Of a stretch of 64,000 nt of DNA, positions 54,262 through 63,770 are shown in pieces; position 1 is the stretch's first letter, and every line of letters starts with the position of its first letter. The DNA lies in contig JAXGMN010000008.1 in NCBI GenBank assembly GCA_040768665.1, positions 124,001 to 188,000 on the forward strand. Reading direction: 5' to 3'. The notes under the pieces were generated by a model. The model saw only the letters and a list, made by a program, of their open reading frames with translations, had not been told where the DNA came from and did not search any database. The DNA is from JABWBD01 sp040768665 (GTDB lineage Bacteria; Planctomycetota; Planctomycetia; Pirellulales; Thermoguttaceae). Position numbers and translations under genes: made by a program.

Positions 54262-55359
54262 CAGTTCTGCTCCACCCTCCATCGCAAGTAAGCGTCGAGG
54301 AATCCCTGGATATTGCCGTCCAGCACGCTGTGGAAACTGCCGACCAGGAAACCGGTCCGGGCATCCTTCACCCGCTGGTCCGGGTGCAGGAAGTAGTTGC
54401 GGATCTGGGAACCGAACCCGGTCTTGGGCATTTTCTCGTATTTCGCCGCCTGCTCGGCCTCGCGCTTTTCTTCCTCGATGCGAGCCAGGCGAGCCCGCAG
54501 CATCTTTATCGCCGTGGCGCGGTTCTTGTGCTGACTCCGCTCGGCCTGGCAGTGGACGACGATGCCGGTGGGGATGTGCCGCATCCGGATCGCGCTGGAG
54601 GTCTTGTTGACGTGCTGCCCCCCCGGGCCGCTGGATCGGATCGCCTGCTCCTCGAGATCCTCGTCGCGGATTTCAATCTCGACGTTGTCGCTTACTTCCG
54701 GCGAGACGTCGACGGCGGCGAAGCTGGTCTGGCGTTTTCCTTCGGCGTTGAACGGGCTGATGCGAACCAAGCGATGCATGCCTGCCTCGCCCTTGAGATA
54801 GCCGTAGGCCATCGGCCCGCGGATGGCGATCGCCGCGCTGGCGATTCCCGCCTCCTCGTTCTCCTGGCGGTCGAGCATCTCGACTTCGTAGTCGTTGGCC
54901 TGGGCCCAGTTGATGTACATTCTCAAGAGCATCTCGGCCCAATCGTTGGCGTCGGTGCCGCCGTCGCGAGCGTTGATCGCGAGGATTGCGCCGTTGCCGT
55001 CCAGGGGGCCGTTGAGCAGTGCCTTGATTTCGAGGTCTTCCAGCCGGTTTTCCAGCCGCTCGACCTCCCCCGGCACCTCGGAGGCGAAGCTTTCATCCTC
55101 GTCGGCCATCTCGATCATGGTGGCGAGGTCTTCCGAGGCCCTCCTCACCTCTTCAAGGGGTTTGAGCAGTGCCTTGAGAGATTTCAACTCGGCCACTACC
55201 GGCTGTGCCGCCTCCTGATTTTCCCAGAAATCGGCCGCCGACATCCGTTTCTCGATCTCGGCCACTTTGGCAAGCTTGCCGTCGTAGTCAAAGAGAGTCT
55301 CGCAGTTGGAGGACCCGCTGCTGGATGGCCTCTGCCCGATCGATAAACTCTCTTTCCAT
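54261..55359 (-). CDS. prfB: Peptide chain release factor 2, with programmed +1 frameshift
   Basis: RF2 with RSSGPGGQHVNKTSSAIRMR (the GGQ motif that triggers peptide release) and the class-specific domain around GIASAAIAIRGPMAYGYLKG. Translation starts at the ATG at 55359 (GGGAGCAAGG upstream), reads 23 codons MEREFIDRAEAIQQRVLQLR DSL and meets TGA in the sequence CTT TGA C at 55293-55287; a +1 shift continues LDYDGKLAKVAEIEKRM. This is the classical RF2 autoregulation. An uninterrupted upstream frame to 55463 encodes an unrelated leader and is rejected. About 366 residues after shifting. Confidence 0.95.
55287..55293 (-). promoter_or_regulatory. prfB +1 frameshift site CTTTGAC
   Basis: CTT TGA C is the canonical slip site. 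When RF2 is scarce the ribosome pauses at UGA and shifts. The SD-like G-run usually found just upstream in Escherichia coli is not obvious here (CGAGACTCT precedes). Confidence 0.88.
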
Positions 55360-55719
55360 ACCTTGCTCCCTGACCCCTCCTGAGAGGAAGTGTGAACTGA
55401 AACGGCCGCCGCGCTACCATCCCCACAGACGGGCCGTGAGTACTTGGCGGCACCAGAACACATATTATAGCAGGTTTCTCCGTTTGAGTGGGCGGGGCAT
55501 GCGGCCGGGAGTGCGGTTCAGACGTCCGGGATGGATTCTGGCCGTTGCACGGGACCTGGTCGTTGCGGAGCGGAAGCGGCGCGGCAAGGGCCCGCTTGGC
55601 AAGCTCGGCAAGCGGGCGCAAGGGGTAGCGCGAGTTGAGGTGTAGGAGCAGGCGTGGTTTGGAATGGGTTGCGAGGGCCGAGGTGGTGGGCAGCTCCAGG
55701 TCCCGCTCGGCAGAGACCG
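55360..55719. other. Upstream region of prfB, no gene seen
   Basis: Holds the prfB leader (AGGAGGGGTCAGGGAGCAAGG) and otherwise no supported gene; the open frames are Arg/Pro-rich shadows. Confidence 0.45.
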
Positions 55720-55814
55720 CTGAAAAAGTCGTTTTCGTTGACGTAAGTCCTTATTTTTCGTCCTCGGCTCAACCAGAGAATAAGGACTTACGTCGATTCG
55801 CGGGACTTTTTCAG
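55720..55814. repeat. Palindromic element, 95 bp
   Basis: Outer inverted ends CTGAAAAAGTC / GACTTTTTCAG and an inner pair TGACGTAAGTCCTTAT / ATAAGGACTTACGTC separated by about 25 bp. It looks like a MITE-type element located just beyond the S46 peptidase gene end. Confidence 0.8.
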
Positions 55815-55819
55815 TGCTC

Positions 55820-55843
55820 TCCGGCAAGCGGGACCTACTGGCT
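55820..55843. repeat. Short 3'-end repeat, copy 2
   Basis: TCCGGCAAGCGGGACCTACT plus GGCT, 22 of 24 bases as at 8267-8290. The stop codon of the S46 peptidase gene lies in it. Confidence 0.6.
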
Positions 55844-57940
55844 CGGCGGGACCGTTTCCGTTTTGGTGCCGCGCAGCTCGTTGACGAGCGTCGTGGCGGA
55901 GTAGACCTTGGTCAGCGCTTCGAGGATGGCCCGCGAATCGACCGAGACCGCCCGCCCTTGCTCGTCGTCGTAGACGAAGCCCCATACGAGACTGTAGCGA
56001 TTGCCGTCGAAAATGATTCCGACCAGTTCCCCTTTGCGATTCACGACGGGGCTGCCCGAGTTGCCACCGATGATATCGTTGGTCGATACGAAGTTGAAGG
56101 GCGTGTCGAGGGCCAGATCGCCCTTGTGCTCGGTCCAGGTCTCAGGCGGGTTGAACGGAGCAAGGAAGCCGTGGTCGGCGGCATGGAGGTACGTGCCGCC
56201 GATGGTGGTCCAGGGAGGAAGGGCCTGGCCGGCCTGCTCGCAGCCGCGGACGACGCCGAATGCCAGTCGCAGCGTGAAGGTCGCGTCCGGGTAGACGTTC
56301 TTGCCGGCGATCGCGAAGCGCGCGCGGGCGATTTTGCCGTAGGCCTGGTTGAGCGGTTCCTCCACGTTCTCGTCAAACTGTTTCCTCACAACGCGTGCGG
56401 GGGCATCGACGAGTTGGGCAAGATCGATCAAGGGATCGACCGAGGCGCGGACGGAGGCCGGGCCGCCTTCCACAAGCGACTTCCGTTCGGCGGGATCCGC
56501 GAGTCGCGTTTCGCGAACGAGCTCTTCGGCGCGGGCTTGAGGGGACTTGCCGGCCAGGACCTTCTTCACCAAGGGCGAATCGATGCCGGCCATCTCGGCG
56601 TACATCCCAAGGGAATCCGCGAGCCGGGCGATCTCCAGCTCCGGGTAGACCGGTGCTTCGGAAAACAGTTGCTGCCGGAGCGAGGGGAGGTTCGACTCGC
56701 GGTACTCTCGAAGCCGCTCGGGGTTGGGCTTCTGACTCTCTTCGGCCAGCCGCACGATGTGCCGGGCCGTGGAGAAGAACTGGGAGTTGAACGCCGCTGC
56801 GCCTTCGAGAAGATGGTATTCTTCCTGGATTTGGGCCCACTCACGAATGGCCTGGCCGACCTCTTTCCACGCATCGCCGTACTCGGCTTCCAACTCCGGG
56901 CGTTTGCTCAGGGCGCGGCGGAGCGCCGTCTCGTTTCGAATCTTCTGGGCCACGATTTCGGGGTCTTGCAGCCCGGCCAGGGCGCCGAGCAATGCCTTGC
57001 GGCGGTTGCGAGAGCCGAAGAGCTCCTGCTGGGCCTGACGCTCGGCTTCCCGACTGCGCCCGCTGTAGATCTCCAGCAGGATTTCGCGGCGTCGAACCTC
57101 GTTGAGCTGCGCCGGCAGGATGCGGTCGCGGAGGAATTTCAGATGAGCGACGGTCTTCAACCGATTCGTCCGGCCGGGGTGGCCGGAGACGAAGACGAGT
57201 TCGCCGTCGTCGACGCCGTCGGGGGACCAGCGGAGGTGATGCTCTATCCGAGCCGGCTTGCCGCCTTCGTAGACCCGGAAGAAACAGACATCGAGGCAGT
57301 AGCGGGGAAATTCGAAGTTGTCGGGATCGCCCCCGAAGAAGGCGATGTCGACCTCCGGCGCGAAGACGAGGCGGACGTCGGTGTAGCGTTTGTAGCGGTA
57401 GAGGTGGTAGAGCCCGCCGTGATAGAGTGTGATGATGTCGCTTCGCAGCCCGGTCTTCTCGAGGGACTCCTGCTCGATGGTGTTCATGGCAGCCCGGCGG
57501 GCTTCGTGGGCTTCTTGCGGGGTGGCTTCGGGCGTGACGGCGGCTTGGACGCGGGCGGTCACGTCGTCGATGCTCACGAGCACGTTGAGCTCAAGGTCGT
57601 GGCAGCGAAGCTCTTCTTCGCGGGTCTTGGCGAGAAATCCGGTCTTGAGGTAATCGCGCTGGGCCGTGCTCAGCTTCTGCAGGGCGCCGGACCCGACGTG
57701 ATGATTGGTCATCACCAGCCCGTCGGCGGAAACGAAGGAGCCGGAGCCGCCGTTGTTGAAGCGGATCGAACTGCGCTGCAGGTGTTCGAGCCACTGCGAC
57801 GACGGTTGGAAATCGTAGTTCTTTTCGAGCCGATCACGCGGGGGATCGGTGAAGAGCCACATGCCTTCGTCGGCGGGGGCGAGGCTGGAGGGGAGGAATA
57901 AGAGGGTGGCGACGAGAAAAGTGTTTGGTAGCCGTTTCAT
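55835..57940 (-). CDS. S46-family serine peptidase (DPP7/DPP11-like)
   Basis: 701 residues with a signal peptide (MKRLPNTFLVATLLFLPSSL). Chymotrypsin-fold triad parts are visible: SADGLVMTNHHVGSGA (His 80-81), GGDPDNFEFPRYCLDVCFFR (Asp) and NDIIGGNSGSPVVNRKGELV (Ser, about 640). The helical insertion between the two barrel halves, which gives S46 enzymes their dipeptidyl-aminopeptidase character, is present (about residues 270-540). It probably trims peptides in the periplasm. Length is normal. Stand-alone gene, 44 bp downstream of the inverse autotransporter on the same strand. Confidence 0.92.
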   Translation of the reverse strand: MKRLPNTFLVATLLFLPSSLAPADEGMWLFTDPPRDRLEKNYDFQPSSQWLEHLQRSSIRFNNGGSGSFVSADGLVMTNHHVGSGALQKLSTAQRDYLKTGFLAKTREEELRCHDLELNVLVSIDDVTARVQAAVTPEATPQEAHEARRAAMNTIEQESLEKTGLRSDIITLYHGGLYHLYRYKRYTDVRLVFAPEVDIAFFGGDPDNFEFPRYCLDVCFFRVYEGGKPARIEHHLRWSPDGVDDGELVFVSGHPGRTNRLKTVAHLKFLRDRILPAQLNEVRRREILLEIYSGRSREAERQAQQELFGSRNRRKALLGALAGLQDPEIVAQKIRNETALRRALSKRPELEAEYGDAWKEVGQAIREWAQIQEEYHLLEGAAAFNSQFFSTARHIVRLAEESQKPNPERLREYRESNLPSLRQQLFSEAPVYPELEIARLADSLGMYAEMAGIDSPLVKKVLAGKSPQARAEELVRETRLADPAERKSLVEGGPASVRASVDPLIDLAQLVDAPARVVRKQFDENVEEPLNQAYGKIARARFAIAGKNVYPDATFTLRLAFGVVRGCEQAGQALPPWTTIGGTYLHAADHGFLAPFNPPETWTEHKGDLALDTPFNFVSTNDIIGGNSGSPVVNRKGELVGIIFDGNRYSLVWGFVYDDEQGRAVSVDSRAILEALTKVYSATTLVNELRGTKTETVPPSQ

Positions 57941-60766
57941 TTAATTATTCTCGCGGATCCGGACAGCGAGTTCGCTGGGCGGTTTACGGCCCCTTTGAGC
58001 CGTTGATCCGGATATAGCCGCTCGTCGCTCCCAGCGGCGCATAGAACACCGTCGAGGCCCCTTGACGACGTTGTTCAGATTGCTCGAAAGCGTCGTCGTG
58101 CCCGTCGCCGATTCAAAGATAATCCCGCGATCAAGCAGGTGGACCGGGCCCTGCAGGTCGATCGTGTTGCCGTTCATGGTTACCGAAGAAGGCCCGGCGA
58201 TCGAACGGAACAAGATCCCTGTTCCCTCGGAAACCTCGTCGGTGATTGAATTCCCGGCCAGCACGACATTCGCTTGCGATGCCAGCGTGAAATCCATGCC
58301 GATGCCTCTGGCCGCGGAGAAGTCGATGATGTTGTCGGTGAGCGCAATCGCTGCCGGCCCCAGCGTATGGAACCGCAAGCCGACGTCGTCTCCGCCTTCG
58401 AAAGCGAACGTGTTCTCGGCGGCGGCAACCTTGAGCAACGCCGAAGTGGATCGGCCGGAAATATCGATTCCTACATTCGAACCCCCGGTTGCGGCAAACA
58501 CGTTGTCGTCGAACGACGCCTCGACGGTCCCGTTGTAGTCCATCGCAATCGCCGCCGCGCCGGCTCGCTGGCTCGTGAACGCGTTTCCCGCGATCACCGA
58601 CAGCAGGGTCGAACCGTCGCCTGCCCCCGAGCTTCGAATCGCGATGGCGGCGTCGGAAGCGTCCGTGAACGTATTGCTGTGGATGACCGACGTGTAACTG
58701 CCGCCCGCATCATTCAGCACAAGCACCGTGTTGCGCCCGGCTGCGCCATTGTTTTCGAACGTTGAATCCACCAGTTCGAATACCTTCGTGTTGACCGAAT
58801 GGACCCCGTAATCGACCGAATCGGTCACGCGGGCGCCCGCCAGCACGAAATAGTTCGCCGCGCTGACGTCGGCGGCGGTCGTGTTGCCGTCGAGGTCGAG
58901 GTACTGGAATCCGACCGTGCCGGAATCGACCACCAGCACGCCGGTCGTGGCGTTCTGGATCATGCCTCCGGTTCCCTTGGCGCCGGTACCGAAGACCAGG
59001 AATTTCCCGCCGCTGTCGACGATGCGCAAGCCATAGGTCGCGCCGCTGCTGGAGACACTTGTCAGCGCAACGTCCATCTGGGTGTTTTCGATGTCCGCGG
59101 CCGAACCGCCGGTCGAAGCGATCGTTCCGGATGAGACCGTGAGCTTGCCCGAATTGCGAGCCTCGAGCCCCGTCCCACCGTTGGATGTAATATCGAGTCT
59201 CTCGAAGGAGACGCTTCCCGCGCCGTCGGCGACGCGCACCCCCGGGGCGGCGCCGCTGGCTTGCACGGACAGCGACTCGAAGGAAACATCGCCCGCGGCG
59301 CCGTGGACCAGAACGCCCGCTCCCCCAGCGTTCTCAACGACGTTCTCGCCCTCGAATGCGACGGCTCCGTTGCCGCCCTGCACCTCGATGCCGGCGGCAG
59401 CGCTGTTTCGGACGGCCACGTTCCTGAGAGTCGCATCGCCGCTGACGTCTTGAAGGAAAATGCCGCTTAAGCCGCTGTTTCTCACATCGAGGGCGGAGAC
59501 AAGAACATTCTGGACCCCGCGTCCAACGACGCCATAGCCGCCTGCATCCTCGATGACGAAGCCGGACAACTCGCTGTCCGAAGCCAGGGTAACTGCGTCG
59601 CCGGCGGTGCCTCGGATCACGGGGCGATCGACTCCGCCGGTTGCGCCGGGCAGCAGCATGCTGCCGAATTCGGCGACATTGACGTAGTGCGAGGTCCCTT
59701 CCCCCAGGACCCGCTGCCCGGGCTGCAGAACGAGCGAATCGGTTAGTACGGTCCCCGCATGGACGAAGATGATGTCGCTGGCGACGGACTGGGCCTCGCC
59801 AATGTCTGCGAAGGGGGACTCGGCGGTGGCCCCCACACTGCCGCCGGTCGCACTGCTGGATACGTGCCGTACGACGTACGGCTGGCCGGTCTCCGGGTTA
59901 ACCGCGGTCATGCCGGTTTGAACATCGGTATCCCGTGGAACGATGATATTGTAGTTGCGCTGAACGTAGGGAAAGGGGCGATTCAAAGGCGAGCATCCGC
60001 TTGACGCTCCACGGGGCCCGCCCGGCAACAGGATGGAGACCCCCAGCGTAACGTTCGTGCCGAACGTGCCGTCGTCGGTCAGTTCGGCCTCCAAAGCCAC
60101 ATGGTCCGTGAGGTAGCCTTCCACCCGGGTCTTCCAGCCGACGATGTCCGGCAACGTATCGCCGGCAAAGTAGTACGCGCCGGCATAGGCCCGGACATTG
60201 TGGGCGCGAGTTGCTTCGAACGGCAGCAGAAGTCCATATTCGAAATCGGCGCCTTTCATCGCCTCGCCATACTCGCGGAAGACGTCGTAGCGGATGTCGT
60301 TTCCTGCAAAACGGGGGTTGCCGAGCGTTGTGCCGTAGTCCTGGCGATCGTCTCCGACGGGCAGATAGAGATTCGAGCGGACATCCCAGACCGGGCCGCA
60401 GGTCTCCAGACTTACGCCCACTTGATGAAAAAGCTCACCCGTGGTGTCGTCGATATCGTACCAGAAACTGGTGCCGAAGAACCGGTCCCAGCCCGGGGCG
60501 TGGAGCCGATAGCCAACTCCGAAATTGCCGCCGACGTGGCCTTCGTTTGTCGAGAAGAAGCGGGCATCGCCGAACAAGAGCCCACCCTGTCCTTCGACAA
60601 AGGGCATCAGCTCGACGTGGGTCAGAGAGCTGTCGCGACCGAACGCCTCTAGGGCGATATGTCCGGCACGGCCTTGAAGCGACTGCGCCTGGATCGCCCT
60701 CTCCGCCGCCGGGAGTCCGAGACCGAGACCAATGAGCCACGAAGCCAATAGCCGTACTCTTGCCAT
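57941..60766 (-). CDS. Inverse-autotransporter barrel / beta-helix surface protein
   Basis: The ATG at 60766 starts a signal peptide (MARVRLLASWLIGLGLGLPA). The first 300 residues (GHIALEAFGRDSSLTHVELM, VGGNFGVGYRLHAPGWDRFF) match the inverse-autotransporter (intimin-like) beta barrel common in planctomycetes. Then a long right-handed parallel beta-helix (ENVVENAGGAGVLVHGAAGD, GFVIEDAGGYGVVGRGVQNV) would be the passenger. Near the end (about 58065) the frame seems shifted by one base: ASTVFYAPLGATSGYIRING continues in another frame with a stop at 57984, so the 40 terminal residues as written are probably wrong. Surface-exposed, ligand unknown. Confidence 0.85.
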   Translation of the reverse strand: MARVRLLASWLIGLGLGLPAAERAIQAQSLQGRAGHIALEAFGRDSSLTHVELMPFVEGQGGLLFGDARFFSTNEGHVGGNFGVGYRLHAPGWDRFFGTSFWYDIDDTTGELFHQVGVSLETCGPVWDVRSNLYLPVGDDRQDYGTTLGNPRFAGNDIRYDVFREYGEAMKGADFEYGLLLPFEATRAHNVRAYAGAYYFAGDTLPDIVGWKTRVEGYLTDHVALEAELTDDGTFGTNVTLGVSILLPGGPRGASSGCSPLNRPFPYVQRNYNIIVPRDTDVQTGMTAVNPETGQPYVVRHVSSSATGGSVGATAESPFADIGEAQSVASDIIFVHAGTVLTDSLVLQPGQRVLGEGTSHYVNVAEFGSMLLPGATGGVDRPVIRGTAGDAVTLASDSELSGFVIEDAGGYGVVGRGVQNVLVSALDVRNSGLSGIFLQDVSGDATLRNVAVRNSAAAGIEVQGGNGAVAFEGENVVENAGGAGVLVHGAAGDVSFESLSVQASGAAPGVRVADGAGSVSFERLDITSNGGTGLEARNSGKLTVSSGTIASTGGSAADIENTQMDVALTSVSSSGATYGLRIVDSGGKFLVFGTGAKGTGGMIQNATTGVLVVDSGTVGFQYLDLDGNTTAADVSAANYFVLAGARVTDSVDYGVHSVNTKVFELVDSTFENNGAAGRNTVLVLNDAGGSYTSVIHSNTFTDASDAAIAIRSSGAGDGSTLLSVIAGNAFTSQRAGAAAIAMDYNGTVEASFDDNVFAATGGSNVGIDISGRSTSALLKVAAAENTFAFEGGDDVGLRFHTLGPAAIALTDNIIDFSAARGIGMDFTLASQANVVLAGNSITDEVSEGTGILFRSIAGPSSVTMNGNTIDLQGPVHLLDRGIIFESATGTTTLSSNLNNVVKGPRRCSMRRWERRAAISGSTAQRGRKPPSELAVRIRENN

Positions 60767-61320
60767 AGCCGGATGCTCGCAGGTAAAAGTCCCGGCTCGA
60801 CGGTTTGAAGCCGTGCTTCCGGGATCCTCTTCATGAAAGGCACGGGCGACCCTGTGCTCGCCGCTGAGCAGCCGCGCCATGTCAGACGAGGCAAGCTATA
60901 TACCCACTTAGCCTCCGGCGATCAATCCCATTGGCCACGACAGCGGGGAACACAATCCGGCATCGCGCGCTCCGCCTCCGGCGATCTAATCCCGAGGATT
61001 GCGGGGTCGGATGCTAATCCAGCAGCCCCCCCAGGGTTACGTCATCATCTCCATCTTTCCTGTTTCCACAAGTCCATCGACCTCTGAAGAGAGACTCTTC
61101 GGCATTTATTCCGGATCGCCCTGTTCGGCGACGACGGCTCGCCAGGCCTCCTCCGCTTTGTGAAGCACATTTTTGGTCCGCGTCGGCCCCGGGAACTGAT
61201 CCGCCAAAGCCTCGTGCAGCACCTCGCGCGATCGCTTGACGGGGCCTCCTCGCTGAGCTAGCTTGACTCTCGGACCTGCCCGCCGAACACTTCCGCTCTC
61301 TCCAATGCGAGGACTTGAAG
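60767..61320. other. Intergenic, possible small ORF
   Basis: Divergent promoter region of the surface protein and the oxidoreductase. A minus-strand frame ending at about 61104 reads NVLHKAEEAWRAVVAEQGDP and looks protein-like, but it has no clear start; it may be a small gene or a fragment. Nothing else is seen. Confidence 0.35.
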
Positions 61321-62637
61321 ATGAATCGTTTCACGACCCGCCGCTTTTTCCTCAAGAGTTCCGCCCTCACTGGAATCGGGTTTTGGATCTCCGGTTCGTC
61401 TGCCGCGATCCGGAGCGCCTCGCCCAACGAGAAATTGAACGTGGGCGTCATCGGGGTCCATAGCCGCGGGGCGGCCAATATGCAGGCCGTCTCGGGCGAG
61501 AACATCGTCGCCCTGTGCGATGTGAACGACGACTTTCTCGCCGAGGCGGCCAAAAGGTACCCCAAGGCGAAGACGTACGTCGACTGGCGCAAAATGCTCG
61601 ACCAGGAGGACATCGATGCGGTGATCGTCAGTACCACCGAGCACACCCACGCGCCCGCCGGCCTTGCGGCGATGGAGCGAGGCAAACACGTTTATTGTGA
61701 AAAGCCGCTGGCCCACACGGTCGAAGAGGCCCGCCGCATGCGAGAGACTTCCAAGCGGATGAAGGTGGCCACTCAGATGGGCACCCAGATCCATGCCGGC
61801 GAAAACTATCGCCGAGTCGTGGAGCTCGTCCAATCAGGCGCGATTGGCCCGATTCGCGAAGCCCACTCCTGGGTCGACCAGCAGATCGAAGGTCCCCGCA
61901 GCCGACCTGGCGAGACGCCGCCGGCCCCCGACAACCTGCACTGGGACCTCTGGCTGGGCCCGGCGCCCGTGCGGCCGTATCACCCCTGCTATTTCGAGAA
62001 GCGCTCTCTTTCCTGGCAGAACTGGTGGGACTTCGGCAACGGCGCCCTGGGGGACATGGGAAGCCACGTCATCGATCTTCCGTTCTGGGCCCTTGAGCTT
62101 CAGTATCCCACGACGATCGAAGCCGACGGCCAGCTCCCCGTCCGTCCCGAGACCTATCCTGACTATCTGACGGTCCGATGGGAGCATCCGGCTCGCGGCA
62201 ACCGCCCGCCGCTGACACTCACATGGTACGACGGCCGGCAGCGCCCCAAATCGCCTGAAGGTCTCGACCTTTCGCAATGGCACCTGGGCACGATGTTCAT
62301 CGGCGACAAGGGAATCCTCGTAGCCGACTACCGCAAGTACGTCCTGCTGCCGGAAGCCAATTTCAAAGACTTCAAGCCGCCGCAGCCATCGATTGCACCG
62401 TCGCCGGGGCATCACCAAGAGTGGATCCACGCATGCAAGACCGGCGAACCAACACTCTGCAACTTCGACTACTCCGGCGCGCTGGTCGAACACAACCTGC
62501 TGGGCACGGTCGCCTTCCGCACGGGCAAGAAGCTTGAGTGGGATTCGAGGAATCTCAAAGTCACCAATTGCCCCGAAGCCGACCGCTTTATCCGCAAAGT
62601 GTATCGCGAGGGCTGGGCAATCGCCGATGAACGATGA
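61321..62637 (+). CDS. Tat-exported Gfo/Idh/MocA-family oxidoreductase
   Basis: The ATG at 61321 is chosen (GAGGA upstream); a TTG two codons earlier is possible. MNRFTTRRFFLKSSALTGIG is a twin-arginine signal. The Rossmann domain has LNVGVIGVHSRGAANMQAVS and IVALCDVNDDFLAEAAKRYP, followed by the family-typical GKHVYCEKPLAHTVEEARRM motif with the catalytic Lys. C-terminal parts (WDFGNGALGDMGSHVIDLPF) are the usual dimer sheet. These enzymes oxidise or reduce sugars or inositols with NAD(P); exported forms are typical of planctomycetes. Overlaps the rhomboid start by 11 bp. Confidence 0.92.
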   Translation: MNRFTTRRFFLKSSALTGIGFWISGSSAAIRSASPNEKLNVGVIGVHSRGAANMQAVSGENIVALCDVNDDFLAEAAKRYPKAKTYVDWRKMLDQEDIDAVIVSTTEHTHAPAGLAAMERGKHVYCEKPLAHTVEEARRMRETSKRMKVATQMGTQIHAGENYRRVVELVQSGAIGPIREAHSWVDQQIEGPRSRPGETPPAPDNLHWDLWLGPAPVRPYHPCYFEKRSLSWQNWWDFGNGALGDMGSHVIDLPFWALELQYPTTIEADGQLPVRPETYPDYLTVRWEHPARGNRPPLTLTWYDGRQRPKSPEGLDLSQWHLGTMFIGDKGILVADYRKYVLLPEANFKDFKPPQPSIAPSPGHHQEWIHACKTGEPTLCNFDYSGALVEHNLLGTVAFRTGKKLEWDSRNLKVTNCPEADRFIRKVYREGWAIADER

Positions 62638-63760
62638 TTCTGAACTGTCCGGCCGTGTGGCGCATCCGGACGTGCACGTCGATCAAGTCACAGCTTTTGC
62701 GCGAACGCTGCACGAGCTCACGCCCTGGGTGGTTGTGACTCCCGGGCTGATCGTCGCGAACGTGGTTGTGTTTATTGTCATGGTCGCGTCCGGTGTGTCT
62801 CCTTTAAACCCGCCGGCCCGTGTGCTTGGCGATTGGGGCGCGAATTTCGGACCCCTGACGATGAACGGTGAGTGGTGGCGCCTGCTGACCAGCATGTTCT
62901 TGCACTCGGGGATCGTGCACCTGGCGCTTAACATGGTGTTTCTCTGGTACATCGGGCGACTGGTCGAACGGCTGGTGGGCAACGTCGGGTTCCTGGTGCT
63001 GTATCTGGTGTCGGGAATCGCCGGCAGTATTGCGAGTCTGGCGTGGCATCCCGAATTGTTTTCGGTAGGCGCTTCCGGGGCCATTTTCGGCGTTGCCGGG
63101 GCGCTGCTTGGTTTCGTTATCCTCCGTCGCGACAGCATCCCGGATACCATATTCCGCCAGCTTCGCCATAGCGTCGTCGCACTGATCGGCTATAACCTGG
63201 TGTTCGGGATGATGGTTCCCGCGATCGACATGGCAGCCCATGGCGGCGGGCTGATTGCAGGTCTGATCTGCGGGCTGATCCTCAGCCAACGACTGGCGCC
63301 CGGGATTGCTCCGCGGCGTTGGATTCGAAATCTGGCGGTTGTGCTCGCCGGTGCAGTCACTCTGCCGCTGGCAATGGCGAGCTTGCCTGAGGCGCCGCCC
63401 GACGTCGAGCTTGAGCTGCAGCGTTTCATCGGGGTGGAACGGCTCGCCATCGAAACGATGAACAACCTTGTGAAGCAAATGCAGCGGAAGGAGATCGACG
63501 AACAGGAATTCGCCGATGCGGTCGAGGACAACGTTCTTCCACCCTGGGTGGAGGCTCGCCGCGGGATGGAGAAACTGCTCGATGAACGGGGAGTCGACCG
63601 CAACCTTCTTGCCCGGTTGGCCGACTACATGAAGCTGCGCGAGGAGAGTTGGCGATTGCTGGCTGAAGGAGTGCGGGAGCAAGATTCCGACAAGATCGAG
63701 CTCAGCAGCAGCAAGCAAAAAGCCGCCGACAAGATGGCCAAAGAGATATCCACGCAATAG
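62627..63760 (+). CDS. Rhomboid-family intramembrane serine protease
   Basis: 377 residues. Six membrane segments are visible, beginning TPWVVVTPGLIVANVVVFIV. WWRLLTSMFLHSGIVHLALN (the His and Asn of the second helix), LFSVGASGAIFGVAGALLGF with catalytic Ser 150, and AIDMAAHGGGLIAGLICGLI with catalytic His 205 are present. A 130-residue soluble C-terminal helical domain (ERLAIETMNNLVKQMQRKEI) is an addition seen in some relatives. The start overlaps the previous stop by 11 bp, implying translational coupling. Substrate unknown. Confidence 0.93.
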   Translation: MNDDSELSGRVAHPDVHVDQVTAFARTLHELTPWVVVTPGLIVANVVVFIVMVASGVSPLNPPARVLGDWGANFGPLTMNGEWWRLLTSMFLHSGIVHLALNMVFLWYIGRLVERLVGNVGFLVLYLVSGIAGSIASLAWHPELFSVGASGAIFGVAGALLGFVILRRDSIPDTIFRQLRHSVVALIGYNLVFGMMVPAIDMAAHGGGLIAGLICGLILSQRLAPGIAPRRWIRNLAVVLAGAVTLPLAMASLPEAPPDVELELQRFIGVERLAIETMNNLVKQMQRKEIDEQEFADAVEDNVLPPWVEARRGMEKLLDERGVDRNLLARLADYMKLREESWRLLAEGVREQDSDKIELSSSKQKAADKMAKEISTQ

Positions 63761-63770
63761 CCGCCGAGAG

